Counted from the stretch's first letter, positions 16,588 through 27,204 are shown. The stretch is DNA of 64,000 bases from Thalassovita litoralis (GCF_900182725.1 NZ_FXTO01000001.1:410111-474110); one strand, 5' to 3'. The notes: generated from the sequence alone by a model not told the origin. Translations and numbers: made by a program.

Positions 16588-18843
16588 TTAACCCACCTTA
16601 CAGGCCGCCAGAACGGCCATGTTCAGAATGTCATTCGCGGTCGAGTTCGTCGAGCAAATCTGAATGGATTTATCCACACCTGTCAGGATCGGGCCAATGA
16701 CCGTGGCCCCTGCCATTTCCTGCATCAGCTTTACGCTGATCGAAGCAGAGTGCCGCGCCGGAACCACAAGGATATTTGCCGGACCAGACAGGCGTTGGAA
16801 CGGATAGGTTTCCGCGACTTTCGAATTCAAGGCCACATCCACGGTCATTTCGCCCTCGAATTCAAAATCCACCCCGCGCTTTTCCAGAACTTTTGGCGCG
16901 ATGTGCATCTTTTCGGCGCGTTCCGACACCGGATACCCAAAGGTCGAGAAGGACACGAAAGCCACGCGCGGTTCCAACCCCAAATGCCGCGCCACCCCGG
17001 CCGAGCGTTCCGCGATATTGGCCAGATCTTCCTCGTTCGGCCACTCATGAACCAACGTGTCAGAAATCAAAACGATTTTACCGTTGTGCAGAATAGCCGT
17101 TACGCCCGCTGCACCGTGCTTGGCATCCGCATCGAACACATGATTGATCAGTTCCATCACATGCGCGGATTTACGGGTAGCCCCGGTGATCAGACCATCG
17201 CCATGTCCATGCGCCAACATCAAGGCGCTGAAAACGTGGCGATCCCGCGCGGCAAGCCGATGCACATCATGCCGGTCGAACCCTTTGCGTTGCAGGCGCG
17301 CGTACAGGAAATCCTTGTAAGTGTGCAAATGACGGCTGTTGGCGGCGTTCACCACCTCCAGTTCCCGCACGGCATCGCCCATGCCAGCGGCTTCCAGCTT
17401 GGCCTTCACATCGTTTTCACGGCCCACAACCAGCGCCTTGCCCAGACCCGAACGCTGATATTGCACCGCTGCCCGCAACACGCGCGGATCGTCGCCTTCG
17501 GCAAAAATCACACGCGCCTGTGCATTCCGCGCCCGCGCATGAATACCGCGCAGAATGCTGGCGGTCGGGTCCATCCGGGTTTTCAGCGACAGTTCGTAAG
17601 CATCCATATCAATGATGGGACGCCGCGCCGCGCCGGTATCCATACCAGCCTTCGCCACTGCGGGCGGGATCGTGTAGATCAGGCGCGGATCGAACGGCGT
17701 GGGAATGATATAATCGCGGCCAAAGCTGAGCGTCTTGCCATAGGCCATTGCCACTTCGTCTGGCACATCTTCGCGGGCCAGTTGGGCCAGCGCCTCGGCG
17801 CAGGCGATTTTCATTTCGTCATTGATGGCACGCGCGTGAATATCCAGCGCACCACGGAACAGATAGGGGAAGCCCAGGACGTTGTTCACCTGGTTCGGGT
17901 AATCCGACCGGCCCGTCGCCACAATCGCATCGGGGCGAACGGCGTGCGCCTCTTCCGGGGTGATTTCGGGGTCTGGGTTCGCCATTGCGAAAATCACCGG
18001 GTTATCGGCCATCGCTTCAACCATTTCGGGCGTTACTGCCCCCTTGGCCGACACGCCAAGGAACACATCTGCGCCTTTCATGGCTTCTTCCAGCGTGCGC
18101 AGGTCAGTTTTTGCCGCATGAGCCGATTTCCACTGGTTCATGCCTTCGGTGCGACCTTGATAAATCACGCCCTTGGTATCGCACATGATGCAGTTATCGT
18201 GCTTCGCGCCCATCGTTTTCAGCAGTTCAAGACAGGCAATCCCTGCCGCACCCGCACCATTCAAAACAATACGACACTCTTCGATCTTCTTACCCGAAAT
18301 ATGCAGCGCGTTGATCAGACCCGCCGCACAAATCACCGCCGTACCATGCTGATCGTCATGGAAAACGGGAATATCCATTTCCTCTTTCAGGCGCTGTTCG
18401 ATGATAAAACATTCCGGCGCCTTGATGTCTTCGAGGTTGATGCCACCAAAAGTTGGCCCCATCAGCTTCACCGCTTTGATGATTTCCTCGGGGTCTTCGG
18501 TATCCAGTTCAAGGTCGATCGAGTTCACATCGGCAAAGCGTTTGAACAGGACGGATTTTCCTTCCATCACCGGCTTGGACGCCAACGCGCCAAGATTACC
18601 CAAACCCAGAACCGCGGTTCCGTTCGACACCACAGCCACAAGGTTCCCCTTGTTGGTATAGTCATACGCGGTTTCAGGCACTTCAGCGATGGCTTCGCAG
18701 GGAACCGCCACACCCGGCGAATACGCCAGCGACAGGTCACGTTGCGTTGTCATGGGAACGCTGGGCGTGATGTCAAATTTACCGGGCCGGGGTTCCAAAT
18801 GGAAGGCCAGCGCCTCTTCGGGGGTGATGCGATTTTTCGTCAT
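16588..18843 (-). CDS. maeB: NADP-dependent malic enzyme with phosphotransacetylase-like domain
   Basis: Oxidative decarboxylation of malate to pyruvate with NADPH. The 751-residue hybrid has malic domains at about 1-430 ('YSPGVAVPCEAIAE', 'FHDDQHGTAVICAAGLINAL', 'VLNGAGAAGIACLELLKTMG') and a phosphotransacetylase-like domain from about 435 ('ARVIFAEGDDPRVLRAAVQY', 'ATVIGPILTGVDKSIQI'). In this fusion class the C-terminal domain usually senses acetyl-CoA rather than catalysing. A very long open frame on the plus strand is antisense only. Divergent from mutS with 134 bp between. Confidence 0.95.
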   Translation of the reverse strand: MTKNRITPEEALAFHLEPRPGKFDITPSVPMTTQRDLSLAYSPGVAVPCEAIAEVPETAYDYTNKGNLVAVVSNGTAVLGLGNLGALASKPVMEGKSVLFKRFADVNSIDLELDTEDPEEIIKAVKLMGPTFGGINLEDIKAPECFIIEQRLKEEMDIPVFHDDQHGTAVICAAGLINALHISGKKIEECRIVLNGAGAAGIACLELLKTMGAKHDNCIMCDTKGVIYQGRTEGMNQWKSAHAAKTDLRTLEEAMKGADVFLGVSAKGAVTPEMVEAMADNPVIFAMANPDPEITPEEAHAVRPDAIVATGRSDYPNQVNNVLGFPYLFRGALDIHARAINDEMKIACAEALAQLAREDVPDEVAMAYGKTLSFGRDYIIPTPFDPRLIYTIPPAVAKAGMDTGAARRPIIDMDAYELSLKTRMDPTASILRGIHARARNAQARVIFAEGDDPRVLRAAVQYQRSGLGKALVVGRENDVKAKLEAAGMGDAVRELEVVNAANSRHLHTYKDFLYARLQRKGFDRHDVHRLAARDRHVFSALMLAHGHGDGLITGATRKSAHVMELINHVFDADAKHGAAGVTAILHNGKIVLISDTLVHEWPNEEDLANIAERSAGVARHLGLEPRVAFVSFSTFGYPVSERAEKMHIAPKVLEKRGVDFEFEGEMTVDVALNSKVAETYPFQRLSGPANILVVPARHSASISVKLMQEMAGATVIGPILTGVDKSIQICSTNSTANDILNMAVLAACKVG

Positions 18844-18977
18844 GTGATCGGGCCTGTGAATAATGGGGCTTTCGCCTCTTACAAGGCTTGGGCCGCAGTC
18901 TCAACAGAAAGACGTTTTCGCCTTTCGCCGCAGGGCACAGATTTGTAAGGTCCGCCAGAACGAAAAAGGGGAAAACC

Positions 18978-21638
18978 GTGAGCAACGTCACGCCGATGAT
19001 GGCCCAGTATCTGGAGATCAAAGAAGCCCACAAAGATGCGCTTCTGTTCTATCGGATGGGCGATTTCTACGAGATGTTTTTTGACGATGCCATTGCCGCC
19101 GCCGAAGCGCTGGATATTGCATTGACCAAACGCGGCAAACATCTGGGCGAAGATATTCCCATGTGCGGCGTCCCGGTTCACGCCGCCGAAGGCTATTTTC
19201 TGACCCTGATCCGCAAAGGGTTCCGCGTTGCGGTCTGTGAACAGATGGAAGACCCGTCCGAAGCCAAGAAACGCGGGTCCAAATCCGTTGTCCGGCGCGA
19301 GGTTGTGCGGCTTGTCACCCCCGGCACACTGACCGAGGAATCCCTGCTAGAGGCGCGGCGGCATAATTTCCTGTGCGCCTGGGCCGAAGTGCGTGACCAA
19401 GGCGCATTGGCGTGGGTCGATATTTCCACGGGGGAATTCCATATCATGCCGCTGGCCCCACTGCGGTTGGGGCCGGAATTGGCACGGCTGCGCCCGTCCG
19501 AGGTGCTGATTGCCGATAACGACAACGCCGTTGATTACGGGGTGGAAGGTACGGTGCAAATCATCAGGGAAACCGGCGCATCCGTCACCCCGTTGGGCCG
19601 CGCGGCCTTTGACAGCGCATCGGCGGAAAAGCGGCTGTGCGCCTTGTTCGATGTGGGATCGCTGGAAGCCTTCGGCCAATTCAGCCGCCCCGAAATATCC
19701 GCGATGGGCGCTGTCGTGGAATATCTGGAAATCACCCAAAAGGGAAAGCTGCCGCTGCTGCGCCGCCCCCTGCGCGAGGCCGAAGCCCGTGTGGTCCAGA
19801 TTGATGCCGCGACACGCCGGAACCTCGAGCTGACCCATGCCATGAGCGGTGGGCGCGCGGGGTCTTTGCTGGCCGCAATTGACCGCACGGTGACGGCGGC
19901 GGGTGCGCGACTTCTGGAACGCCGCCTGTCCAGCCCGTCACGGGTTTTGGATGTGGTACATGATCGCCTGCAAGCCATTGATTTTTCATTTGATCACAGC
20001 CGCTTATCTGATGATCTGCGCAATGCATTGCGCAAGGTGCCGGATCTGGATCGCGCCCTGTCCCGGTTAGGACTGGACCGGGGCGGCCCGCGTGATCTGG
20101 CGGCAATCCGCAATGGTCTGGATCAGGCAGGACAAATTGCCGATCTGCTACGAGACCACGATATGCCGCGTCTTTTGGCAACATCAGCACAATATCTGGT
20201 AGGACACGAGGACGTTCTGGACCTTCTGGATCAGGCCTTGGTGGCTGAACCGCCCCTGCTGGCCCGCGATGGCGGGTTCATCGCCCCCGGTTTTGACGAC
20301 GAACTGGACGAGATGCGCCAGCTTCGTGACGAAGGCCGGGGCGTGATTGCCCGGATGCAGCAGGACTATGTTCAGCAAACTGGCATTACATCGCTGAAAA
20401 TCAAGCACAATAACGTGCTGGGCTATTTCGTCGAAGTCACCGCGACCCATGCGGATAAAATGCTGTCTGACCCCCTGTCTGATACGTTCAAACACCGCCA
20501 AACCACGGCCAATCAGGTGCGGTTTACCACGGTTCCGCTGTCGGAGATGGAAACCAAGATCCTGAACGCCGGGGGCCGTGCGCTAGAGATTGAAAAACGG
20601 ATATTTGAAACCCTGCGCCGCGCAATTCTGGACCGGGCGGACCGGATCGGCGGGGCGTCTGGCGCGTTAGCGGAAATTGATCTGGCGACATCGCTGGCCG
20701 ATCTGGCACATGGCGAAAACTGGTGCCGCCCGCAGGTCGACAACAGCCGTGCCCTGAAAATCGCGGGCGGGCGTCATCCTGTTGTAGAACAAGCCCTGCG
20801 CAAACAAGGAAATACCCCGTTTATCGCCAATGATTGCAATCTGACAGCACAGGACGATGCCGCCGCGATCTGGCTTTTGACCGGGCCGAACATGGCCGGT
20901 AAATCGACATTCCTGCGCCAGAACGCGCTAATTGCCCTGTTGGCGCAAATGGGCAGCTATGTGCCAGCCACGCAGGCGCATATTGGCATGATCAGCCAGC
21001 TTTTCAGCCGCGTCGGGGCATCCGACGATCTGGCGCGAGGGCGGTCGACCTTTATGGTGGAAATGGTGGAAACCGCCGCGATCCTGAATCAGGCGGATGA
21101 CCGGGCGCTGGTTATTCTGGATGAAATCGGGCGCGGAACGGCCACCTATGACGGGTTGTCTATCGCGTGGGCAACGCTGGAACATTTGCACGATGCAAAT
21201 AAATCTCGCGCCCTGTTTGCCACGCATTACCACGAACTAACCACGCTGGCCGGGAAACTGCCGGGGGTCGAAAACGCCACGGTCGCCGTAAAGGAATTCG
21301 AAGGCGACGTGATTTTCCTGCACGAGGTACGCAAAGGCGCGGCGGACCGATCATATGGTGTGCAGGTAGCAAAACTGGCCGGGCTGCCCGATGCGGTGGT
21401 CGCCCGCGCCCGCGTGGTTCTGGATGCGCTGGAAAAAGGCGAACGCGAAGGCGGCAACAAGAAAAAAGCCATCATTGACGACCTGCCGCTATTTTCTGCC
21501 GTTGCCGCTGCCCCGCCCCCTGCCCCGAAACAGGAAAGCAAAGTAGAAAAACGCCTGTCAGAAATTCACCCGGACGAGTTGACCCCCCGACAGGCGCTTG
21601 ACCTGCTGTACGAATTGAAAGAGGCGGCCCACAAATAG
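18978..21638 (+). CDS. mutS: DNA mismatch repair protein MutS
   Basis: Recognises base mismatches and starts repair. The 886-residue ATPase has the mismatch-binding start 'MMAQYLEIKEAHKDALLFYR' with 'GDFYEMFFDDA' (the wedge Phe-x-Glu region), the connector and lever domains, the Walker A 'LTGPNMAGKSTFLRQN', Walker B 'LVILDEIGRGTATYDGLSIA' and the His loop 'ATHYHELTTL'. The GTG at 18978 with AAAGGGG before it was chosen over a longer in-frame start. A C-terminal dimerisation helix is present (QALDLLYELKE). It converges on grpE with 64 bp between. Confidence 0.97.
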   Translation: MSNVTPMMAQYLEIKEAHKDALLFYRMGDFYEMFFDDAIAAAEALDIALTKRGKHLGEDIPMCGVPVHAAEGYFLTLIRKGFRVAVCEQMEDPSEAKKRGSKSVVRREVVRLVTPGTLTEESLLEARRHNFLCAWAEVRDQGALAWVDISTGEFHIMPLAPLRLGPELARLRPSEVLIADNDNAVDYGVEGTVQIIRETGASVTPLGRAAFDSASAEKRLCALFDVGSLEAFGQFSRPEISAMGAVVEYLEITQKGKLPLLRRPLREAEARVVQIDAATRRNLELTHAMSGGRAGSLLAAIDRTVTAAGARLLERRLSSPSRVLDVVHDRLQAIDFSFDHSRLSDDLRNALRKVPDLDRALSRLGLDRGGPRDLAAIRNGLDQAGQIADLLRDHDMPRLLATSAQYLVGHEDVLDLLDQALVAEPPLLARDGGFIAPGFDDELDEMRQLRDEGRGVIARMQQDYVQQTGITSLKIKHNNVLGYFVEVTATHADKMLSDPLSDTFKHRQTTANQVRFTTVPLSEMETKILNAGGRALEIEKRIFETLRRAILDRADRIGGASGALAEIDLATSLADLAHGENWCRPQVDNSRALKIAGGRHPVVEQALRKQGNTPFIANDCNLTAQDDAAAIWLLTGPNMAGKSTFLRQNALIALLAQMGSYVPATQAHIGMISQLFSRVGASDDLARGRSTFMVEMVETAAILNQADDRALVILDEIGRGTATYDGLSIAWATLEHLHDANKSRALFATHYHELTTLAGKLPGVENATVAVKEFEGDVIFLHEVRKGAADRSYGVQVAKLAGLPDAVVARARVVLDALEKGEREGGNKKKAIIDDLPLFSAVAAAPPPAPKQESKVEKRLSEIHPDELTPRQALDLLYELKEAAHK

Positions 21639-21702
21639 GACCGCCCCTTCATTCATCTTGCAAAAAATACTCAGATTCCTGCGCTCTCCTCGGGCGCTGG
21701 AC

Positions 21703-22263
21703 TTAGCCGGGGTTTGACGACACACCCACTTGCGCCGGACGCAGCAGACGTTCGCCCAGCATGAAGCCTTCGGCGGAAACCTGAATAATCTCGCCGGATT
21801 TGGTGCCGGGTACGGGGGCTTCAAACATGGCTTCGTGCATCTGCGGATCGAATTTATCCCCGACCTGCGGCGCGATCAGTTCAATGCCGTGTTTTTTGAA
21901 CACGTTCAGCAATTCGCGCATGGTCAGTTCCACGCCTTCCAGAACGGCACCGAATTGGGCACGGTGTTCATCCGTTACCGCATCCAGCGCCCGTTTCATG
22001 TTGTCGTAAACCGGCAGCACATCGCGCGCCAGTTTTGACCCACCGTATTGTTCGGCTTCGCGGCGCTGTTTATCCGCCCGTTTGCGCGAATTTTCCGCGT
22101 CGGCCAGTGCGCGCATGAATTTATCTTTGAAATCGTCCCGCTCGGCGCGCAGTGCGTCCACCTCTGCCTCCGCATCCGAGATTTCTTCCATCTCATCTGC
22201 GAATGCTTCGGCCTCGGCGGCTTCGATGTCGTCAAGGAAATCGTTGTTCTTTGGCTCTGCCAT
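21703..22263 (-). CDS. grpE: GrpE, nucleotide exchange factor for DnaK
   Basis: Cytoplasmic co-chaperone that exchanges ADP for ATP on DnaK. The 186-residue product has an acidic tail (1-35), a long paired coiled coil (about 36-100, 'DDFKDKFMRALADAENSRKR') and the beta domain with 'GVELTMRELLNVFKKHGIEL' and 'FDPQMHEAMF'. It lies 9 bp downstream of hrcA on the same strand, the common heat-shock pair; dnaK and dnaJ are not in the window. Confidence 0.96.
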   Translation of the reverse strand: MAEPKNNDFLDDIEAAEAEAFADEMEEISDAEAEVDALRAERDDFKDKFMRALADAENSRKRADKQRREAEQYGGSKLARDVLPVYDNMKRALDAVTDEHRAQFGAVLEGVELTMRELLNVFKKHGIELIAPQVGDKFDPQMHEAMFEAPVPGTKSGEIIQVSAEGFMLGERLLRPAQVGVSSNPG

Positions 22264-22272
22264 AGTCCACCT

Positions 22273-23337
22273 CTAGCTCCGGTCGGAAATCATCTTGCCG
22301 ACCAGTTGTGCCGTGTAATCCACAATCGGCACGATCCGTCCATAGTTCAGGCGCGTTGGGCCAATAACGCCCACCGCACCGATAATCTTACGATCAGCGT
22401 TCATATATGGAGACACGACCAAAGAGGAACCCGAAAGTGAGAAAAGTTTGTTCTCGGACCCGATAAAAATGCGCACACCTTCGCCCTGTTCGGTCAGTTG
22501 CAGGAATTCTTCGATGTCGCGCTTGCGTTCCAGATCGTCGAACAGCACGCGGATGCGTTCCAGATCCTCTTCGTTGTCGTCGGCGTTCAGCAAATTGGCC
22601 CGCCCGCGCACGATCAGACGCTCGTAACGTTCGCCTTCGTTTTCCCAGACCGCCAAGCCGCTGTTCACTAACTCATGGGCCAGCGAATCAATTTCCTGAC
22701 GGCGGTTGCTGATTTCCGTGCGGATCTGGGTTTGCAGGTCGGACAGGGTTTTGCCCTCGATCAGGGCATTCAGGAAATTCGCCGCTTCGCGCATGGACGA
22801 TGGGGTTTGTCCCGGTGGGGGCGTGAACAGGCGGTTTTCCACATGTCCATCGGCAAACACCATCACCACCAGCGCCCGGTCCACCCCAAGCGATACAAAT
22901 TCCAGATGTTTGATCGGCGCTTCGTGTTTCGGGGCCAACACGATCGACGCCCCCTGTGTAACGCCGGACAATGCTGTGCTGACACGATCCAACAGCCCGC
23001 CCACATCGCGGGCGTTGGTGCTAAGCGTTTCATCCAGCTTTTGCCGGTCCAGTTGATCCATTTCGCGGACTTCCAGAAACCCATCCACGAACATGCGCAG
23101 GCCCATCTGCGTTGGCACCCGCCCCGCAGAAATATGCGGGCTGCCCAGAAGCCCCATATATTCCAGATCTTGCATCACGTTACGAATGGTCGCGGCGCTG
23201 ACCTTTTCGCTAAGCGTGCGGGTCAGGCTGCGCGACCCGACCGGGTCGCCGCTGGCAAGATAGCCTTCGACCACGCGGCGAAACACCTCGCGCGAGCGGT
23301 CGTTCAGTTCAGACAGGATATTTTCGCCTTGTTTCAT
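22273..23337 (-). CDS. hrcA: HrcA heat-shock repressor
   Basis: DNA-binding repressor of groESL-type operons through the CIRCE element. The 354-residue product starts with a winged-helix domain ('[20 protein letters not shown]', 'DPVGSRSL', '[19 protein letters not shown]', '[11 protein letters not shown]') and continues with the HrcA-type GAF-like domain (EHYPS-like '[20 protein letters not shown]'). No CIRCE repeat is seen upstream of it. A sigma-70-type promoter (TTGACC and TTTAAT, 16-bp spacing) is at 23362-23389. It is divergent from rph. Confidence 0.95.
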   Translation of the reverse strand: MKQGENILSELNDRSREVFRRVVEGYLASGDPVGSRSLTRTLSEKVSAATIRNVMQDLEYMGLLGSPHISAGRVPTQMGLRMFVDGFLEVREMDQLDRQKLDETLSTNARDVGGLLDRVSTALSGVTQGASIVLAPKHEAPIKHLEFVSLGVDRALVVMVFADGHVENRLFTPPPGQTPSSMREAANFLNALIEGKTLSDLQTQIRTEISNRRQEIDSLAHELVNSGLAVWENEGERYERLIVRGRANLLNADDNEEDLERIRVLFDDLERKRDIEEFLQLTEQGEGVRIFIGSENKLFSLSGSSLVVSPYMNADRKIIGAVGVIGPTRLNYGRIVPIVDYTAQLVGKMISDRS

Positions 23338-23361
23338 GATCCACACCTTGACCCATCCGCC

Positions 23362-23389
23362 ATTAAAGAGCCAGAGCGCCAAAGGTCAA
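23362..23389 (-). promoter_or_regulatory. Predicted sigma-70-type promoter of hrcA-grpE
   Basis: Reading the minus strand, TTGACC (23389-23384) and TTTAAT (23367-23362) are 16 bp apart and 25 bp before the hrcA ATG. No CIRCE inverted repeat is visible. Confidence 0.4.
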
Positions 23390-23449
23390 TCGGGCTTGCC
23401 TTCGGGGCGGTCAGGCCTGTATCCCACGGTCAACAGAAGGGGAAAACTC

Positions 23450-24166
23450 ATGCGTCCATCTGGTCGAGATTTAAGCGAAATGCGCCCGATTTCAATTGAA
23501 ACGGGTGTAACGAAACATGCCGAAGGGTCCTGTATGATCCGGGTCGGCGATACCCATGTGCTGTGTACAGCCACGATCGAAGATCGCGTTCCGCCCTTTA
23601 TCAAAGGGTCCGGGCTGGGCTGGGTGACAGCGGAATACGGTATGCTGCCGCGTTCCACCACCAGCCGTATGCGGCGCGAGGCTGCATCGGGCAAGCAAGG
23701 TGGAAGAACCGTTGAAATTCAACGGCTTATTGGTCGTTCTTTGCGGGCGGGCGTGGATCGCGTTGCGCTGGGTGAACGTCAGATCACCGTGGATTGCGAT
23801 GTGATTCAGGCCGATGGCGGCACGCGCTGCGCATCAATCACCGGCGGCTGGGTTGCACTGCGTCTGGCCGTGGACAAGCTGATGAAGGCCGGGCTGGTGA
23901 AAACCGATCCGCTGATCGAACCTGTGGCCGCCGTGTCCTGTGGGATTTACGCCGGACAGCCCGTGCTGGATCTGGATTACCCCGAAGACAGCGAAGCTGG
24001 CGTTGATGGGAATTTCATCATGCTGGAAAGCCGCCGCCTGATCGAAGTTCAAATGTCTGCCGAAGGCGCGACCTATTCGCGCGACCAGATGAATCAGCTT
24101 CTGGATCTGGCGGAAAAAGGCGTCGCCGAACTGGTTTCCGCACAACGGGCTGCGGTCAATGCGTAA
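23450..24166 (+). CDS. rph: Ribonuclease PH
   Basis: Phosphorolytic 3'-exonuclease that trims tRNA 3' ends. The 238-residue product begins '[19 protein letters not shown]', then has '[14 protein letters not shown]' and '[20 protein letters not shown]' followed by 'GRSLRAGVD', the phosphate and RNA-binding segments of the family, and '[20 protein letters not shown]'. ATG at 23450 with AGAAGGGG before it. It overlaps rdgB by 8 bp, starting an rph-rdgB-hemW-DUF454 operon. Confidence 0.96.
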   Translation: MRPSGRDLSEMRPISIETGVTKHAEGSCMIRVGDTHVLCTATIEDRVPPFIKGSGLGWVTAEYGMLPRSTTSRMRREAASGKQGGRTVEIQRLIGRSLRAGVDRVALGERQITVDCDVIQADGGTRCASITGGWVALRLAVDKLMKAGLVKTDPLIEPVAAVSCGIYAGQPVLDLDYPEDSEAGVDGNFIMLESRRLIEVQMSAEGATYSRDQMNQLLDLAEKGVAELVSAQRAAVNA

Positions 24167-24767
24167 GTTCACCGGCGATCAACTGGTTCTGGCCAGCCAC
24201 AACAAGGGCAAGCTGCGCGAAATTTCCGCGCTGCTGGCCCCGTTCGGGATCACGGTCAGTTCTGCCGCGGATCATGGGCTGGAAGAACCGGAAGAAACCG
24301 AAGACAGCTTTGCCGGAAATGCGCGGATCAAGGCGCATTTCGCGGCAAAAGCCACGGGATTGCCCGCCCTGTCGGATGACAGCGGCATTTCCGTGGACGC
24401 GTTGGACGGTGCGCCGGGGGTTTATACCGCCGATTGGGCCGAAACGCCGAACGGGCGCGATTTCAACATGGCAATGGAAAAAACCTGGACCCTGTTGGAG
24501 GAAAAAAACGCCCCTCCCCCCCGCACTGCGGCATTCAATTGTACCCTGTGTCTGGCTTGGCCTGACGGGCATGACGAATTGTTCGTGGGCAAGGTCGAAG
24601 GACAGGTCGTGTGGCCGATGCGCGGGGCGCATGGGTTTGGCTATGATCCGATTTTCGTACCAAACGGATTCGACGAAACCTTTGGCGAAATGGACCCCGC
24701 ACAAAAACACGCAATGAGTCACCGCGCCGTGGCCTTTGCCAAACTGGTGGCGGATTGCTTTGACTGA
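24159..24767 (+). CDS. rdgB: RdgB/HAM1 non-canonical purine NTP pyrophosphatase
   Basis: Hydrolyses dITP, XTP and similar damaged purine nucleotides to monophosphates. The 202-residue protein has the substrate loop '[14 protein letters not shown]' at 9-22, '[13 protein letters not shown]', '[15 protein letters not shown]' (metal-binding Asp) and '[12 protein letters not shown]' with '[10 protein letters not shown]'. These are the complete family signature. It overlaps rph by 8 bp and hemW by 8 bp. Confidence 0.95.
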   Translation: MRKFTGDQLVLASHNKGKLREISALLAPFGITVSSAADHGLEEPEETEDSFAGNARIKAHFAAKATGLPALSDDSGISVDALDGAPGVYTADWAETPNGRDFNMAMEKTWTLLEEKNAPPPRTAAFNCTLCLAWPDGHDELFVGKVEGQVVWPMRGAHGFGYDPIFVPNGFDETFGEMDPAQKHAMSHRAVAFAKLVADCFD

Positions 24768-25917
24768 AGATTGGCAGAACGGCGGCTTCGGGATTTATGT
24801 CCACTGGCCGTTCTGTCAGGCCAAATGCCCCTATTGCGATTTCAACAGCCATGTTTCACGTGAAATCGACCAATCCCAGTGGCTTCGGGCCTATTTACGC
24901 GAAATCGACCGCTACGCCGAACAGGTGCCGGGCCGTGCGCTGACATCAGTTTTTTTTGGCGGTGGAACGCCCAGCTTAATGAACCCCGACGTGGTCCATG
25001 GGATTCTGGATCGTATCCGATCCCACTGGGCTATTTCCAACGACATCGAAATCACGCTAGAGGCCAATCCCGGATCGGTCGAGGCTGGCCGCTTTGCTGG
25101 ATACGCACAGGCCGGGGTGAACCGGATTTCTATGGGTATTCAGGCCCTAAATAACCGCGATTTACAACGATTGGGGCGTATTCACAGCGTCGAAGAAGCA
25201 CGTGCCGCGTTTGACATTGCCCGCGCACAGTTTGACCGTGTCAGTTTCGATCTAATCTATGCACGGCAGGATCAAACACTGGCCGATTGGCAGGCTGAAT
25301 TGCGCGAAGCCCTGTCGATGGCGATTGACCACCTGTCGCTGTATCAATTGACGATCGAACAAGGCACGGCCTTTGGCGACCGCTACAATCGCGGCAAGCT
25401 GCGTGGCCTGCCCGAGGAAGATCTGGCCGCGCAGATGTACGAGGTGACACAGGACATTTGCGGCGAAGCCGGGATGCTGGCCTACGAGGTATCAAACCAC
25501 GCCCGTCCCGGCGCAGAATCCCGGCATAACAGTGTCTATTGGCGCTATGGTGACTATATTGGGATTGGTCCCGGCGCACATGGCCGACTGACGATTAACG
25601 GCCAAAGATACGGGACCGAGGCATTTTCCAACCCTACAAAATGGCTGACGCTGGCCGATACAGGCACAACCGAGCGCGAACGCGAACGGATCAGCCTTGA
25701 GGATCAGGGCAGCGAGTTTCTTTTGATGGGGTTGCGCCTGTCAGAAGGGATTTCCCTGCGTCGGTATGAGACCCTGACAGGCCATGTATTGTCCCCCGAA
25801 CGGCTCTGCTATTTGCAAGACATCGGAATGATTGCGATCAATGGCGACACTGTGTCAACAACGCCGGATGGGCGGATGGTGCTAAACTCGATCCTACGGG
25901 AACTTTTGGCAGGGTAA
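24760..25917 (+). CDS. hemW: HemW-like radical SAM heme chaperone
   Basis: About 385 residues. The radical-SAM cluster motif is '[17 protein letters not shown]' with the extra HemW-type CxxxCxxC(F) arrangement, followed by '[12 protein letters not shown]', 'LEANPGSVE', '[19 protein letters not shown]', and '[20 protein letters not shown]', the HNxxYW signature of HemW (formerly annotated as an HemN-like coproporphyrinogen oxidase). It should bind heme and deliver it rather than oxidise coproporphyrinogen. No ATG is available near the N-terminus; the TTG at 24760, overlapping the rdgB stop by 8 bp, gives a normal length. A degenerate parS-like sequence lies inside (24852-24867). Confidence 0.88.
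   Translation: MTEDWQNGGFGIYVHWPFCQAKCPYCDFNSHVSREIDQSQWLRAYLREIDRYAEQVPGRALTSVFFGGGTPSLMNPDVVHGILDRIRSHWAISNDIEITLEANPGSVEAGRFAGYAQAGVNRISMGIQALNNRDLQRLGRIHSVEEARAAFDIARAQFDRVSFDLIYARQDQTLADWQAELREALSMAIDHLSLYQLTIEQGTAFGDRYNRGKLRGLPEEDLAAQMYEVTQDICGEAGMLAYEVSNHARPGAESRHNSVYWRYGDYIGIGPGAHGRLTINGQRYGTEAFSNPTKWLTLADTGTTERERERISLEDQGSEFLLMGLRLSEGISLRRYETLTGHVLSPERLCYLQDIGMIAINGDTVSTTPDGRMVLNSILRELLAG
24852..24867. promoter_or_regulatory. parS-like site in hemW, imperfect
   Basis: TGTTTCACGTGAAATC matches 14 of 16 bases of the parS palindrome TGTTTCACGTGAAACA, with the last two bases changed. The centre CACGTG is intact, so it could be a weak ParB site 1.4 kb from parB. It encodes 'HVSREI' in hemW, so selection on the protein may have kept it. 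Confidence 0.4.
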
Positions 25918-25919
25918 TC

Positions 25920-26273
25920 ATGCGGTATATCTGGGCGACTTTGGGCTTAATTAGTCTTGCAATCGGGCTTGTGGGGATCGTCTTGCCGCTGGTTCCAACC
26001 GTTCCCTTGATGATCTTGGCGGCGTTCTTTTTTGCCCGGTCCAGTGAAAAACTACACAACTGGCTGATTACACACCCCACCTTTGGCCCATCTATTCTGG
26101 ACTGGCAGGAACGGGGCGCGATCCATCCCAAGGGGAAACGGATCTCGACCCTGTCTATTGTCGTGGTTTTCCTGATTTCAGTGATACTGGGCCTTCGCCC
26201 AATGATCCTGATTATTCAGGGCGTAACCCTGTCTGCCGTATTGGTGTTTATCTGGTCACGACCTAATTCATAA
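25920..26273 (+). CDS. DUF454 (YbaN-like) inner membrane protein
   Basis: A 117-residue DUF454 protein with 'LGLISLAIGLVGIVLPLVPT' (helix 1), 'PLMILAAFFFARSSEKLHNW', a conserved loop 'THPTFGPSILDWQERGAI' and two more helices at the C-terminus (about 75-112). This pattern is diagnostic of the family, whose function is unknown. The start is 3 bp after hemW, so it is the last gene of the rph operon. It overlaps the convergent parB stop by 11 bp. Confidence 0.9.
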   Translation: MRYIWATLGLISLAIGLVGIVLPLVPTVPLMILAAFFFARSSEKLHNWLITHPTFGPSILDWQERGAIHPKGKRISTLSIVVVFLISVILGLRPMILIIQGVTLSAVLVFIWSRPNS

Positions 26274-27174
26274 CCGACAGCAAACGGCAGATTTCATCAA
26301 GCTGTTCCAGATTGTTGTAATTGATCGTGATCTTGCCGGATTCTTGCCCTGCAGTGTGATCAATCGACACTTTCATTCCCAGATTGGCCGACAAGTCCCC
26401 TTCCAGGGCGCGGGTGTCGGCGTCTTTTTCCATCTTCCGGCTGGGTGCTTTTGGCGCTGTTGGTGCGGCAGCATCTACGCTGGGCCTTTTTGCCAGCTTT
26501 TCAGTTTCCCGCACGGATAGATTTCCGTTGATCACCCGATGCGCCAAGGCAATCGGATCATTCGCCGTAATCAGCGCACGCGCGTGGCCAGCGGACAGCT
26601 TACCTTCGCGAACATACTCCTGAACCTCGACAGGAAGATTCAGAAGCCGAACCAAGTTGGCAATATAGCTGCGGCTTTTCCCCAGAACTTCGGACAGCTT
26701 TTCCTGTGTATGCCCGAATTTTTCCATCAACTGACGATAACCCGCCGCTTCTTCCACGGCGTTCAGGTCTGCGCGCTGGATATTCTCGATAATCGCGACT
26801 TCCAAAACCTCGGTATCGTTGAACTGACGAACCAGAACCGGAATCACGTGTAGCTGCGCCATCTGGGCCGCGCGCCACCGGCGTTCCCCAGCCACGATTT
26901 CATAATCCCCGGCATGTCCCGGCCGTTCGCGCACGATCAGCGGCTGAATAATCCCCTTTTCCTTGATCGAGGCAGACAATTCTTCCAATTGCTCCGGGGT
27001 AAAGGTCCGCCGGGGCTGATCAGGGTTCGGGTGGATTTTTTCAATCGGAACGGACAAATCCGGGCGGCGTGTGCCTGTACCCGCTTCAATCTGCGGTTCA
27101 TTCGGCGTTACATCAGCCATCAGGGCAGACAGGCCACGGCCCAAACCACGGGGTTTCATTTTTTTATCGCTCAT
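26263..27174 (-). CDS. parB: ParB, chromosome partitioning protein
   Basis: A 303-residue parS-binding CTPase. The start carries a basic 'KPRGLGRGLSALM' tail for ParA contact. The N-terminal domain has 'PNPDQPRRTFTPEQLEELSAS', the CTP-box 'GERRWRAAQMAQ', 'ENIQRADLNAVEEA' and a helix-turn-helix ('LGKSRSYIANLVRLLNLP'). A linker of Ala/Pro/Lys (about 228-250) leads to a C-terminal dimerisation domain. parS sites at 28580 and 30473 are nearby. It follows parA by 30 bp. Confidence 0.97.
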   Translation of the reverse strand: MSDKKMKPRGLGRGLSALMADVTPNEPQIEAGTGTRRPDLSVPIEKIHPNPDQPRRTFTPEQLEELSASIKEKGIIQPLIVRERPGHAGDYEIVAGERRWRAAQMAQLHVIPVLVRQFNDTEVLEVAIIENIQRADLNAVEEAAGYRQLMEKFGHTQEKLSEVLGKSRSYIANLVRLLNLPVEVQEYVREGKLSAGHARALITANDPIALAHRVINGNLSVRETEKLAKRPSVDAAAPTAPKAPSRKMEKDADTRALEGDLSANLGMKVSIDHTAGQESGKITINYNNLEQLDEICRLLSVMN

Positions 27175-27204
27175 TTTTTGCCTCCGGGGGATTGATTATG
27201 CCGC

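Noticed and set aside
16670..16678. Consensus DnaA box TTATCCACA inside maeB
   Set aside because: A single box within coding sequence, with no AT-rich region or further boxes; expected by chance.
16750..18948. 732-codon open frame on the plus strand
   Set aside because: It is antisense to maeB, of biased composition (rich in His and Arg), and has no recognisable domain.
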